From assembly GCA_964407495.1 (NCBI GenBank), contig CAYOVP010000049.1, forward strand, positions 1-14,510: a DNA stretch of 14,510 bases, read 5' to 3'. This stretch comes from JAJRZX01 sp964407495. GTDB taxonomy: Bacteria > Desulfobacterota > GWC2-55-46 > JADFVP01. Of the stretch, positions 5,941-13,936 are shown in pieces; position 1 is the stretch's first letter; each line of letters begins with the position of its first letter. Below the pieces are notes generated by a model. The model was not told the origin of the DNA, searched no databases, and saw nothing but the letters and a program-made list of their open reading frames with translations. A program made the translations under genes and the position numbers.

Positions 5941-8025
5941 TCATGCCGCCTTCTGGACAGCGGGCCTCAGATACGCGTTGTACCTCTCCAGTATGGAGCG
6001 AACGTAGTTTACGGTCCGCCTCCCATTACAGTAGCCGTAGCGGGTCTTGCGGTAATAGGCCCGTTTCTGCAGGAGGAGCATGGCCTTTTCCACATTCCCG
6101 AACCAGACATCCGGGTTGAGCCCCTGGCGTCTCGCCAGTTTCCGCGCATCTGCCACGTGGTTGTAGCCCACGTGGTAGGCCGCAAGGGCGAAACTGATAC
6201 GGTCCTGCAACTTGATGGCAGGGCTGAACCTCTCGAGGAGTTTCTTCATGTAATAGGTGCCCGCCTTTATGGAAGACTCAGGGTCATAGAGGTCCTTTAT
6301 GCCAAGTTCACGGGCGGTCCTGGGCATAACCTGCATTAGTCCCTTGGCCCCGGCCCAACTCCTCTTGCGGGGGTTGAACCCCGATTCCTGGAACATCTGT
6401 GCCACCACGAGCCGCCAATCGAGGCCATACATGCCTGCATACTTCTTCACAAGGTCATCGTAGGGTGATATGCGTCCGCTCTTGTAGTAACGGAAACCGT
6501 CTTTTGTGTCCTCAGGCATCTTGGGGTTCTTGAAGTACTTCTCCTTGAGAGTGTTGTAGAACAGCCCCCTGTACTCCTTCTTTATAAAGGCATTGAGGGC
6601 GGTAAGGAGTTTTACGTCGGACTTTCTAACGGCCCAGCCAAGGCCGCGCTTGCCGAGGGTAAAGGCGGCCCTGAGTTTCCTGCCGTTCTCCCGTTCGATC
6701 CTAAGCAGGTTGGAATCCGCCACCGTAATGTCCCAGCGATGCTCAGCAACACCATCGAGTATATCCTCGGTCTCCATGTCCTCTGGAAGGAGGTATATCT
6801 CGAAGTCGAGCCCCTCTTTCTTGAGTTTCATGAGACTCTCGTAAAAGGCACTGCTCTTCCTAACGTGCACTGTCTTCCCGGTGAGGTCCTTGGGAGAGTT
6901 TATCCTCTTGTCACCCTCTCTTACGACAACGACCTCGTCCACATAATTGTAGGGGATCGTAAAGGCGCACTCCTTCTTGCGCTCATCTGTCATGGTCATT
7001 GCCGCGGCCACCACGTCTGCCCTCCCCTCCTTGAGCCAGGGCAGGAGTTCGCTGTGACCAGGAGGGAGAATGACCTCGAGCCTCAATCCCTCTGTATCGG
7101 CGAACCTCTTCATCATCTCGTACTCAAAGCCCACGGGCATGCCCCTGTATATGAAGTAGGTTAGGGAGTTATTGCGCGTGAGCATGCGGAGGACTTTTTT
7201 CTTCTTTATACCGTCAAGGTCCAGGGTGTACTTCGTGCCTGTCTCAGTAGAGAGAGACTTTGAGAAGAGGAACTCGTTGACACGGCGTCGGAGTTGCACG
7301 GCACCTGCCCTCATGACAAGTGCCACTGGGAGTGATTTTTCGATGACCCTGTCTACTGCAAGGGACTCGAAGTCGTCGGAGACCTCGTCCCAGGAGACGG
7401 AATCCAGCACAGCCCCGAGGCACTCGCCTCCTTCGAGACGCTCGAGAACATCTACCGCGCCTTCATCAGGCCTTGACTCCACGAACTTACTCACGCCAAG
7501 GCCCCTCAGATACTTTACCGCTCCCGTACCCTTGCTGTCAGGGGAGAGACAAACCGTGCTGCCCTTCAATAATGACTCGGCCAGGGGGGCGCGAGGCCCC
7601 TTTGAATCGGTCTTCTTCACGACAAGTATCTCGTCCGTATACCTGTATGGTATGGAGAAGGCCAGGCCCTTTCCCAGTCTTCCCCTGAGTCCGGCGGCTA
7701 TCACGTCGGCGCCGCCGCTTCGGAGGGACTCGAGCATGGCCTCCTTGTCGTCCATGACCACGAGTTTGAGTCTCAGGTCCATGGCCTCGGCAAGGGCACG
7801 GGCGAGTTTACGGTCGATGAGCACCTGAGTTATGCCCCGAGAAGCGAGGGAGACGGAACGCGGACGGACTACTACGCGGAGCACACCCGATGACTCGATG
7901 TCATCGAGGTCGCGGCCAGAGCCCTTGTCTGAGATACCAGAGCAACCGGCTACAACGGTGAGGAAGAGGGCCGCGAGGGCCCGGAGCAGAAAGGGAAGTC
8001 TCCTGATATCAAGTGATGCTCTCAT
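5941..8025 (-). CDS. MltF-like lipoprotein lytic transglycosylase with two solute-binding domains
   Basis: Predicted envelope enzyme that cleaves peptidoglycan between MurNAc and GlcNAc. Numbering is from the TTG at 8040. A lipobox (VAGC, Cys33) ends the signal peptide. Two tandem SBP_bac_3-type domains follow (about 50-270 and 283-505). Both contain related stretches: LRSGGADVIAAG with FSIPYRYTDEILVV, and LKEGRADVVAAA with FTIPYNYVDEVVVV. A C-terminal SLT domain (about 525-660) has the catalytic Glu in FQESGFNP (E552), then AGAKGLMQVMP and ALAAYHVGYNHV. E. coli MltF (518 residues) has a single binding domain, so this protein is larger by one module. I prefer the ATG at 8025 (CAGGAG four bases upstream) over the in-frame TTG at 8040. 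It lies between the adenosine kinase and cytochrome genes. The ligand is unknown; in MltF-type enzymes this domain can regulate activity. Confidence 0.9.
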   Translation of the reverse strand: MRASLDIRRLPFLLRALAALFLTVVAGCSGISDKGSGRDLDDIESSGVLRVVVRPRSVSLASRGITQVLIDRKLARALAEAMDLRLKLVVMDDKEAMLESLRSGGADVIAAGLRGRLGKGLAFSIPYRYTDEILVVKKTDSKGPRAPLAESLLKGSTVCLSPDSKGTGAVKYLRGLGVSKFVESRPDEGAVDVLERLEGGECLGAVLDSVSWDEVSDDFESLAVDRVIEKSLPVALVMRAGAVQLRRRVNEFLFSKSLSTETGTKYTLDLDGIKKKKVLRMLTRNNSLTYFIYRGMPVGFEYEMMKRFADTEGLRLEVILPPGHSELLPWLKEGRADVVAAAMTMTDERKKECAFTIPYNYVDEVVVVREGDKRINSPKDLTGKTVHVRKSSAFYESLMKLKKEGLDFEIYLLPEDMETEDILDGVAEHRWDITVADSNLLRIERENGRKLRAAFTLGKRGLGWAVRKSDVKLLTALNAFIKKEYRGLFYNTLKEKYFKNPKMPEDTKDGFRYYKSGRISPYDDLVKKYAGMYGLDWRLVVAQMFQESGFNPRKRSWAGAKGLMQVMPRTARELGIKDLYDPESSIKAGTYYMKKLLERFSPAIKLQDRISFALAAYHVGYNHVADARKLARRQGLNPDVWFGNVEKAMLLLQKRAYYRKTRYGYCNGRRTVNYVRSILERYNAYLRPAVQKAA

Positions 8026-8132
8026 ATGCTCCTGAATCAAAAGTTATGAGACCACAGGGGCTGAAGCCACCTGAGATTGGTCTTCTCAGTCTCACTGTCT
8101 TTTTTCGAAAAGAATGTGAGTCTTAAATTTGC

Positions 8133-8157
8133 GGGTAAAGCACACCATCATTTACCC
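8133..8157 (-). repeat. Intergenic hairpin after the adenosine kinase gene
   Basis: GGGTAAA (8133-8139) and TTTACCC (8151-8157) form a perfect 7-bp stem with an 11-base loop, 26 bases past the stop of the adenosine-specific kinase. On the minus strand it is followed by GCAAATTTAA rather than a run of T, so it would be a weak terminator or an mRNA 3'-end stabiliser. A second small stem, CTGAGA/TCTCAG, lies at 8071-8089. No convincing promoter for the transglycosylase was found in this gap. Confidence 0.35.
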
Positions 8158-8183
8158 TCCTTCATGCCCTTCTTTTCCTTGGC

Positions 8184-8678
8184 TCAGAGTTTGTACCCGA
8201 ACTCTCTGAGCATGGCCTTGCGTTTCCCAACGTCTTCCTCTGTCTCTACGCCCTTTGGGCCCTGGCCGTCTATTACACCGAGGATGCCCCGGCCAGATCC
8301 GGACTCGGCCACTATGACCTCCAGGGGATTGGCCGTTGCGCAGTAGATGGAGCAGACCTCAGGGACGGCCTTCACGGCGTTAAGGACGTTTACGGGAAAG
8401 GCCTCTCTAAGGAATATTATGAAGGAATGACCGGCCCCGATGGCGAGGGCGTTTTTTCGGGCAAGGCCTACGAGGTCTTCCTCCGTGCCCGAGGTACGAA
8501 TGAGACAGGGCCCCGAGGCCTCGCAGAAGGCAAGTCCGAACTTTATTCCAGGTACTGTGGAGACAAGGGCCTCGTGAATGTCCTCCACTGTCTTGATGAA
8601 ATGCGTCTGGCCGAGGATAAGGTTCAGGCCCTCGGGGTTCTCTATGCCGACACTACTGATACTGATGCCTTCCGCCAT
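8184..8678 (-). CDS. Adenosine-specific kinase (PF04008/DUF355 family)
   Basis: Cytoplasmic protein of 164 residues covering the complete family. Family hallmarks are GIENPEGLNLILGQ near the start, HFIKTVEDIHEAL, KFGLAFCEASGPCLIR in the centre, an ATANPLEVIVAE segment, and GRGILGVIDGQGPKGVE close to the end. A crystallised archaeal member was reported to bind adenosine or AMP and gave the family its name; the biological reaction remains thinly supported. The ATG at 8678 is preceded by a strong GGAGGAGAGG ribosome site. A longer reading frame from 8732 would overlap the promoter and is unlikely. It heads the minus-strand block that ends with the nucleoside transporter, hinting at nucleoside salvage, although three other genes intervene. 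The family is best known from archaea and occurs patchily in bacteria. Confidence 0.9.
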   Translation of the reverse strand: MAEGISISSVGIENPEGLNLILGQTHFIKTVEDIHEALVSTVPGIKFGLAFCEASGPCLIRTSGTEEDLVGLARKNALAIGAGHSFIIFLREAFPVNVLNAVKAVPEVCSIYCATANPLEVIVAESGSGRGILGVIDGQGPKGVETEEDVGKRKAMLREFGYKL

Positions 8679-8720
8679 CGTCCTCTCCTCCTTTACTGGT
8701 CTCATGGAGCCGCAGTGAAG

Positions 8721-8749
8721 ATTATCTTTCATGACGAGGTGAAAGTCAA
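8721..8749 (-). promoter_or_regulatory. Sigma70-type promoter of the adenosine kinase gene
   Basis: On the minus strand TTGACT (8744-8749) and GATAAT (8721-8726) are separated by exactly 17 bases. The inferred start near 8714 leaves a leader of about 35 bases before the ATG at 8678. This makes the gene independent of the nor operon that ends 161 bases upstream. I see no intrinsic terminator in that interval, so some read-through from norD is possible. Confidence 0.72.
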
Positions 8750-8839
8750 TTCCTATGTGAGTCCAGGCCCTTACGCTATGGCAGGCGATACAGGGCGGAT
8801 CGAGGAGCTAGGTATATGTCTACAGAGGCGGACAGACAA

Positions 8840-10879
8840 TCAGAGGCCGTTTACCACACGGGCGAAGAGAACGGGCAGGCTCTCGGCGAGTTTCTTGGCG
8901 TCTTGGAGGACGACATAGTGACCATGGCCAAAGAGGCGGGGAAGGTACTCGCCGGCAGAGTGGTCAACAGTGAGGCAGAAGGGGGTTATACCGGCCTTCT
9001 TGGCCTCTCTTATGGCAATGGCAGTGTCTTCGAGACCATACCTGCCCTCGTACTCGTCCATGTCATTCGGCTTGCCGTCAGAGACAAGGAAGAGGAGGCG
9101 GAGGCGGGCCGATTCTTTTCCGAGGATACCTATGGAGTGCCTGATGGCAGGTCCCATGCGCGTGTAACCCATGGGCATGAGGGCACCGATGCGGTCTCGT
9201 ACACCATTGGAGTAGGGTTCGTCAAATGTCTTGATACGCCAGTACATGCAACCAGTCCTGTTCCGGCCAGAGAAACCATAGACAGCGTATCTGTCGCGAA
9301 GTTCCTTCATGGACTCGCAGAGCAGGAGTATAGCCTCTTTCTCGTGCTCTATTACGCGCTTATCGCCAACCCAGGTCTCTGTGGACATGCTCTGGTCAAC
9401 GAGAAAGAGCGCCGACATCTCGCGCGAGGCACGGGCCTCTCTGATGTAGAGCCTCTCGTCAGAGCCCCGTCCGGCAAGACGGTCTCCAGCGGCCTGTACC
9501 ACGGCGTCTATGTCTATCTCAGAGCCGTCTATCTGGCGCTTGAGGGGGCGGAGTTCAGGGTTCAGTATCTCGAACTGCCGCCTGAGGGTCTTTACGAGGC
9601 CGCGCCTCTCCTTGAGGACAGAGAGCGCAAAGCCGCTATCCTCGTCATGGGCATCTTCTTCCCGCAGGCGTACATGGTCCTCGCGATAGACCTTCTTCCT
9701 GTAGTTCCACTCCGGGTAGGTAAAGACGTTCTCCTCTTGCGTGGCAAGACCTGGGAGATCTTCGCCGTATGTGGTTGGCTTCTCAAGTTCGGCGTTGAAA
9801 AATGCGTTGGTGGAGCGGTCTACCTGGGCCGTGGATATCTCGTCCATCTCGCCGGCCTTCTTGTCGAGGTCGTCCTCCGGGTCGTCATCAAAGGGCCTGG
9901 GAAGATTCACGAACTCGGCCCAGGTTATGAACTTGTCATAGATGTTGAGGGCAAGGCCCTGGTCATTGGCCTCTTCGTCTATCTCTTCCCTCTTCTGAAC
10001 ATAGCGTTTCTTCTCGGCCTGGTCCCTGGTCTTCTCGTCTGTAACCGAACCCTGGGCAGAGGGGTCATGGCCAGGCCTCCGGGTATCCTGCAGGACCTCT
10101 TCCTTCACCCTCCCTGGCAGGAGCCTCCCGTAAAGGACAAAGGGCACAATGGCCCTGTACCTCCTGCCAAGCCCCCTCCGGCCAGTCTTCGAACGCCACT
10201 GCTCCCTTACGGCCCTGGCCATGGCAAGGGACTCGGTGGCAGAACGCACAGAGAAGAGGGGAGCATCGTCACGTAGAGAGGCACGGAGGAATTCCTCCAC
10301 CCTGGCCTCTGCGGGGCGGAGCCAGTCCATGGGAGGTCGATCCCTCACGAGGCCCTCGGCTACCATCGTGAAATGGGCAAGCGCCCGTGGAAACTCGCGC
10401 CTTATGAGGCCGGAGAGCCTCTTGTTCTCTATAATCCAGAAGACATCGGCCAGTTCCTGGTCGGCCTCCAGGGCATGCCTCTCCCTGAAGGCAGTGGCAA
10501 TGGTGCCAGAGCGTATCTGAAAGGCCAGGAAGAAGATGGTCATCTTGAGGAGTTCTTCTTCGCTCTTTGGGTCTCTCGTGTGCAGTGATGTGACGGGGAG
10601 AAAGATTGACTGGCCGTCTGTCCACGGGAAGGCATGCTCGCCGAGTTGCGAGGGATGGCCGGAACGGAAGAGTAACTGGGCGTAGGGCCGAGGAGGCGGG
10701 TCGCCGTGCATGGCCTGCACCGGTATGCTCCGGCCCGTTATGACCGAGGCAAGGAGAGAGAACCTGCGTTCAAGGTCTCTCACACTTACCAGGGCGCGTC
10801 CCTGCTTCCACTTCTTGAGTTTTCTGCCATGGCGTAGCCGCATGACGCGGTCCACGCCTCTGCCGATGAGATACTCCAT
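8840..10879 (-). CDS. norD: Nitric oxide reductase activation protein NorD (VWA domain)
   Basis: Cytoplasmic partner of NorQ needed to make active nitric oxide reductase; NorQ/NorD-type pairs are thought to insert the non-haem FeB iron. The protein is 679 residues. The N-terminal two thirds are helical and poorly conserved, with a highly acidic linker (about 295-415). The C-terminal von Willebrand A domain (about 487-675) shows a complete MIDAS site: DQSMS (D495, S497, S499), T573 in GYTRMG, and D601 in SDGKPND. The length suits the larger members of the family. Its ATG lies 12 bases after the norQ stop, with GAGGCGG in the gap as ribosome site. It is the last gene of norCBQD. Identity follows from the VWA domain plus operon position. 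Confidence 0.93.
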   Translation of the reverse strand: MEYLIGRGVDRVMRLRHGRKLKKWKQGRALVSVRDLERRFSLLASVITGRSIPVQAMHGDPPPRPYAQLLFRSGHPSQLGEHAFPWTDGQSIFLPVTSLHTRDPKSEEELLKMTIFFLAFQIRSGTIATAFRERHALEADQELADVFWIIENKRLSGLIRREFPRALAHFTMVAEGLVRDRPPMDWLRPAEARVEEFLRASLRDDAPLFSVRSATESLAMARAVREQWRSKTGRRGLGRRYRAIVPFVLYGRLLPGRVKEEVLQDTRRPGHDPSAQGSVTDEKTRDQAEKKRYVQKREEIDEEANDQGLALNIYDKFITWAEFVNLPRPFDDDPEDDLDKKAGEMDEISTAQVDRSTNAFFNAELEKPTTYGEDLPGLATQEENVFTYPEWNYRKKVYREDHVRLREEDAHDEDSGFALSVLKERRGLVKTLRRQFEILNPELRPLKRQIDGSEIDIDAVVQAAGDRLAGRGSDERLYIREARASREMSALFLVDQSMSTETWVGDKRVIEHEKEAILLLCESMKELRDRYAVYGFSGRNRTGCMYWRIKTFDEPYSNGVRDRIGALMPMGYTRMGPAIRHSIGILGKESARLRLLFLVSDGKPNDMDEYEGRYGLEDTAIAIREAKKAGITPFCLTVDHSAGEYLPRLFGHGHYVVLQDAKKLAESLPVLFARVVNGL

Positions 10880-10891
10880 GATAAAGCCGCC

Positions 10892-11704
10892 TCAGACCAT
10901 GGACCTGGCTATGTCGCACATCGCCGCTATGAGGTCCGGGTCATCAGTCACGGGGCGTATGATTGCCGTCAGGACCGCAGTGGCCGGGCTTAGCCCGCTG
11001 TGAACGAGTCGTGCGGCATGTACGAAGAGCCTTGTGCATGGCGGAGAATCGAGGCCTTCTTCCGTAAGAAGGCGCATCTTCCTCCCGGCGCGGACAATCG
11101 GAGAGGCCGCCTTCTCGTCAAGGCCGCTCTCAGCCATTACTATCTCGATCTCCATTTCTTCGGGGGGGTAATCGAACTCCAGGGCAACGAACCTCTGCCG
11201 TGTGCTTGGCTTCAGGTCTTTCAGTATGTGCTGGTATCCCGGGTTGTAGGAGACTACGAGCATGAAGTCGTCTGGTGCTCTGAGTTCCTCGCCGGTCTTG
11301 TCTATGGTGAGGATACGGCGGTCGTCTGTAAGTGGATGTATGATGACTGTGGTGTCCTTCCGCGCCTCCACGACCTCGTCGAGGTAGCAGATCCCCCCCT
11401 TCCGCACAGCAGTAGTGAGCGGCCCGTCCACCCACTCTGTCTCGGCCCCCTTTATGAGAAACCTGCCAAGGAGGTCGCTTGCCGAGAGGTCGTCGTGGCA
11501 GGCCACTGTCTGTACGCCGAGGCCGAGCCTTGCGGCCATGTGGCGGACAAAGCGGGTCTTTCCACAGCCAGTTGGTCCCTTGAGGAGCACTGCCATGCGG
11601 GCCTTGAAGGCCGCGGTAAAGACCTCGACCTCGTCGCCTACAGGAAGGTAGAAGGGCAGGTCCTTGCCTGCCCTATCCCCTTTATGTTGCAGAGGTATAC
11701 TCAT
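10892..11704 (-). CDS. norQ: MoxR-type AAA+ ATPase NorQ
   Basis: ATPase of the NorQ/CbbQ branch that works with NorD to activate nitric oxide reductase. The 270-residue protein has Walker A GPTGCGKT (43-50), Walker B ICYLDE (105-110), a sensor-1-type SYNPGYQ (152-158), and arginine residues in the STRQRF segment (167-172) positioned as an arginine finger. The CbbQ/NorQ C-terminal domain follows with TRLFVHAARL (224-233). The length is typical. The ATG at 11704 lies six bases after the norB stop, and its ribosome site (GAGG) is inside the 3' end of norB, so the two genes are translationally close. No membrane segment is present. Confidence 0.95.
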   Translation of the reverse strand: MSIPLQHKGDRAGKDLPFYLPVGDEVEVFTAAFKARMAVLLKGPTGCGKTRFVRHMAARLGLGVQTVACHDDLSASDLLGRFLIKGAETEWVDGPLTTAVRKGGICYLDEVVEARKDTTVIIHPLTDDRRILTIDKTGEELRAPDDFMLVVSYNPGYQHILKDLKPSTRQRFVALEFDYPPEEMEIEIVMAESGLDEKAASPIVRAGRKMRLLTEEGLDSPPCTRLFVHAARLVHSGLSPATAVLTAIIRPVTDDPDLIAAMCDIARSMV

Positions 11705-11710
11705 GACAGA

Positions 11711-13039
11711 TTACCTCGCTCTACCTGCCCGTGTGAAGAAGTCGTAATAAAAGGCCACGAGACCTGTGAGGAAGGTGAGACCAAGGGCCTCTCTTATGGC
11801 ATAGAAGACCCACATGTGGGACTGCGTCTCCATGTAGGACATGCCCATGACCCTCTGGAGCGTGACCTGCACAATGCCAGCACCCGTGAGGACGAGGGCT
11901 ATGCTGAACATGGAGACCACCATGGCCCAGAAGGCGAATATCTCTATCTTCTGGCTCCTGATGCTCTCGGTCTTGTTGCGAAGATTGGGCACGGCATAGG
12001 ATATCATGGCCAGGTTTATGAGGGCATAGGCCCCGAAGAAGGCCAGGTGGCCGTGGCTTGCCGTCATCTGCGTGCCGTGGGTGTAGTAGTTTACCTGCGG
12101 CAGGGTGTGCATGAAGCCCCAGATGCCCGCCCCAAGGAGGGCCACTACGGCTGTGCCACCGGTCCAGAGCACAGCCGCCCTGTTGGGGTGACTGCGCGTC
12201 TTCTTGCTTATCATCTTGAAACTGAAGGCAACCATGGCGACAAAGGGCAGAACCTCACTTGCAGAGAACCATGCGCCCCAGGTCTGCCAGAACTCGGGGG
12301 TGCCTATCCAGTAGTAGTGATGGCCAGTACCGATTACGCCCGTTATGAAGGTGAGGCCTATGATGAGGTAGAGCCACTTCTCGGCCACCTCCCTGTCTAT
12401 GCCCGTAAGTTTTATGAGGAGGAAGGAGAGGATGGCCGCCATGATGAGTTCCCAGACACCCTCGACCCAGAGATGGACCACCCACCACCAGTAGTACTTG
12501 TCCACCACCATGTTGGCCGGCTTGTAGAAGGCAAAGAGGTAGAAGACGGCAAGGCCCACGAAGCCCCCGAAGAGGACCCAGGCTATGGAGGTATGCCGTC
12601 TGCCCTTGAGCATGGTCATGAGGATATTGAAGAGGAATATGAGGACCACTATGACGATGGCAACCTTTATCATGAAGGGTTGCTCCAGGAACTCCCTGCC
12701 GTCATGAATACGGAAGAGGTAGCCGCCTACGGCCATTACGCCGCCTATGACGAAGAGCACGAGGTTGATTACGGCCAACTTTACCGAGTAAATATCGCTC
12801 TGAACCTCTTCTGGTATTAGGTAGTAGGCAGACCCCATGAACCCCATTATAACCCATACCACGAGGAGGTTGATATGTATCATCCTCGCTATGTTGAAGG
12901 GAATGGCCGGAAAGAGGAAATCAGGCCAGATGTACTGCGCCCCTATGATGAGGCCGAAGAGTATCTGTAGGCCAAATAGCAGTATGGCAACTATGAAGAA
13001 GGGGTATGCCACACGCTGCGATTCGTACTGATATCTCAT
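11711..13039 (-). CDS. norB: Nitric oxide reductase large subunit NorB
   Basis: Inner-membrane catalytic subunit of cytochrome c-dependent nitric oxide reductase (2 NO to N2O and water), a haem-copper oxidase relative with iron as FeB. The protein has 442 residues and about twelve membrane helices. Key residues match the Pseudomonas aeruginosa enzyme: FeB ligands H189, E193, H240 and H241; the extra glutamates E197 and E262; haem b3 ligand H329; low-spin haem b ligands H331 and probably H55; and the GREFLE loop (114-119) of the calcium/haem-propionate region. Because these ligands are intact and there is no N-terminal cytochrome-like extension, it is a cNOR rather than a quinol NOR or NO dismutase. 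The ATG at 13039 has AAGGAG nine bases upstream. norC precedes it by 63 bases. Confidence 0.97.
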   Translation of the reverse strand: MRYQYESQRVAYPFFIVAILLFGLQILFGLIIGAQYIWPDFLFPAIPFNIARMIHINLLVVWVIMGFMGSAYYLIPEEVQSDIYSVKLAVINLVLFVIGGVMAVGGYLFRIHDGREFLEQPFMIKVAIVIVVLIFLFNILMTMLKGRRHTSIAWVLFGGFVGLAVFYLFAFYKPANMVVDKYYWWWVVHLWVEGVWELIMAAILSFLLIKLTGIDREVAEKWLYLIIGLTFITGVIGTGHHYYWIGTPEFWQTWGAWFSASEVLPFVAMVAFSFKMISKKTRSHPNRAAVLWTGGTAVVALLGAGIWGFMHTLPQVNYYTHGTQMTASHGHLAFFGAYALINLAMISYAVPNLRNKTESIRSQKIEIFAFWAMVVSMFSIALVLTGAGIVQVTLQRVMGMSYMETQSHMWVFYAIREALGLTFLTGLVAFYYDFFTRAGRAR

Positions 13040-13102
13040 ATCTTGTCGCTCCTTGTATTTTTTTGCTTGACGAGGTAAGAACCGCTAAAGAAACGCCCCT
13101 TG

Positions 13103-13519
13103 TCAGCCTTCCTTGTTGGGAGGCCAGTTGCTCGTGTCCACGTTGCCCATCCACTTGAAGAACTCTATGAGCCCGTCTATGTCCTTCTTGGTGAGGTCGA
13201 ACTGGGGCATGCGCCGTGTCGCACCCCAGCCCTGCACCGCTGCTGTCTCGAGTACTGTGCGTACATAGGCCTCGCCCCGCCTCTTTATCACATTGCCAAG
13301 TTCAGGCGCATAATAGGCGCCCTCACCAAATATGGTATGACAGTCTATGCAGGCATTCCTCTCCCAGACCCTCTTGCCCCAGACCACCTGCGGCGTGATG
13401 TTCTCAGGGTGTGTCCGCTCCGGGAAACTCTTGTGCGAGAGTATGGTCAGGATAGCAAAGACTACCGAGACCACAACCGTAGAACCGATGAACATGTTAC
13501 GTACGGATGTCTTGGTCAT
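13103..13519 (-). CDS. norC: Nitric oxide reductase cytochrome c subunit NorC
   Basis: Membrane-anchored cytochrome c that receives electrons from periplasmic donors and passes them to NorB. The 138-residue protein has one N-terminal membrane anchor (about 10-28). A periplasmic cytochrome domain follows with the haem site CIDCH (57-61), a GEGAYYAPELGN segment (65-76) typical of NorC, and axial Met104 in RRMPQF. The length is close to the usual 145-150. The ATG at 13519 is preceded by AGAGGAGGT at good spacing. It is first in norCBQD and lies directly downstream of a promoter with an FNR/DNR-type dyad. Confidence 0.96.
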   Translation of the reverse strand: MTKTSVRNMFIGSTVVVSVVFAILTILSHKSFPERTHPENITPQVVWGKRVWERNACIDCHTIFGEGAYYAPELGNVIKRRGEAYVRTVLETAAVQGWGATRRMPQFDLTKKDIDGLIEFFKWMGNVDTSNWPPNKEG

Positions 13520-13572
13520 GGATCAAACCTCCTCTAATATATGAAAGATAAACTTCCTGTTTGTGTGTTTAC

Positions 13573-13614
13573 AGTCTATACCCTCTGAGGCCGGAGTGGT
13601 ATGACAAATATCAA
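13573..13614 (-). promoter_or_regulatory. norC promoter with FNR/DNR-type NO-regulator site
   Basis: On the minus strand, TTGATATTTGTCAT (13601-13614) matches the CRP/FNR-family pattern TTGAT-N4-GTCAA in nine of ten fixed positions. A -10-like TATAGACT (13573-13580) follows after 20-22 bases. This puts the dyad centre about 40 bases upstream of the inferred start, the class II activator position. There is no good -35 hexamer, as expected for an activator-dependent promoter. DNR, NnrR and HcpR use sites of this type to induce NO reductases or NO-response genes. No such regulator gene is in the window. The leader is about 50 bases long. Confidence 0.6.
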
Positions 13615-13936
13615 GAAAAAAACAAAGACATTTAATCGGTGAATGTCACGGTAAGTGCAATGAGATCTGGGCTTGTCTCAGGTGGCACGCAGGGCCCTGT
13701 AAAAGGGGGCAGTGTGAGCAAGCGGGTCTACTGGGTTTACTTGCACCTGGAAGGGACTTGGACCTCATGGCCCAGTGAACCTGCTTAAGAGAGGTGGTAG
13801 AATTCTAAGGAAAGTATGATTGATTCAGACATTCCTGCGGCCCAGGGATGGGCAGCCATCTTCGGGACTGATAAGTCCTTGAAAAGGAGAGGTTCTCTAA
13901 AGAAAGGTACAGTGAGAGGGTATTTCGAGTAGACCA
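13615..13936. other. Gene-free stretch upstream of norC
   Basis: About 320 bases with no convincing reading frame, tRNA or known RNA family. It is bounded by the norC promoter on one side and by the terminator of the cysteine-rich gene on the other. Several local inverted repeats are visible: TGAGA/TCTCA (13661-13665/13676-13680) and CAGGT/ACCTG (13679-13683/13745-13749). The latter encloses GCAAG/CTTGC (13718-13722/13740-13744) and a short GCAC/GTGT pairing, giving a possible branched fold. It might hold a small RNA or distal regulatory sites, but transcription and strand are undetermined. Confidence 0.35.

Noticed and set aside
8679..8732. N-terminal extension of the adenosine-specific kinase to 182 residues
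   Set aside because: The extension would cover the predicted transcription start and -10 box. The strong ribosome site and the family N-terminus both point to the ATG at 8678.
8816..10276. A 486-codon plus-strand frame opposite norD
   Set aside because: It is an antisense shadow of the VWA-domain gene; no family motif is present in the translation.
11000..12820. A 606-codon open frame on the plus strand opposite norQ and norB
   Set aside because: It crosses two well-conserved genes on the other strand, has no ribosome site or recognisable motif, and is rich in His, Glu and Gly as an antisense artefact would be.
11711..13039. NorB as an NO dismutase or quinol-dependent NO reductase
   Set aside because: The FeB histidines and glutamate are intact, there is no fused N-terminal cytochrome-like domain, and a separate norC gene sits directly upstream.
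13683..13698. Sigma54-type promoter suggested by TGGCACG
   Set aside because: The -12 element has CC rather than GC at the required spacing, and no gene follows on the plus strand.
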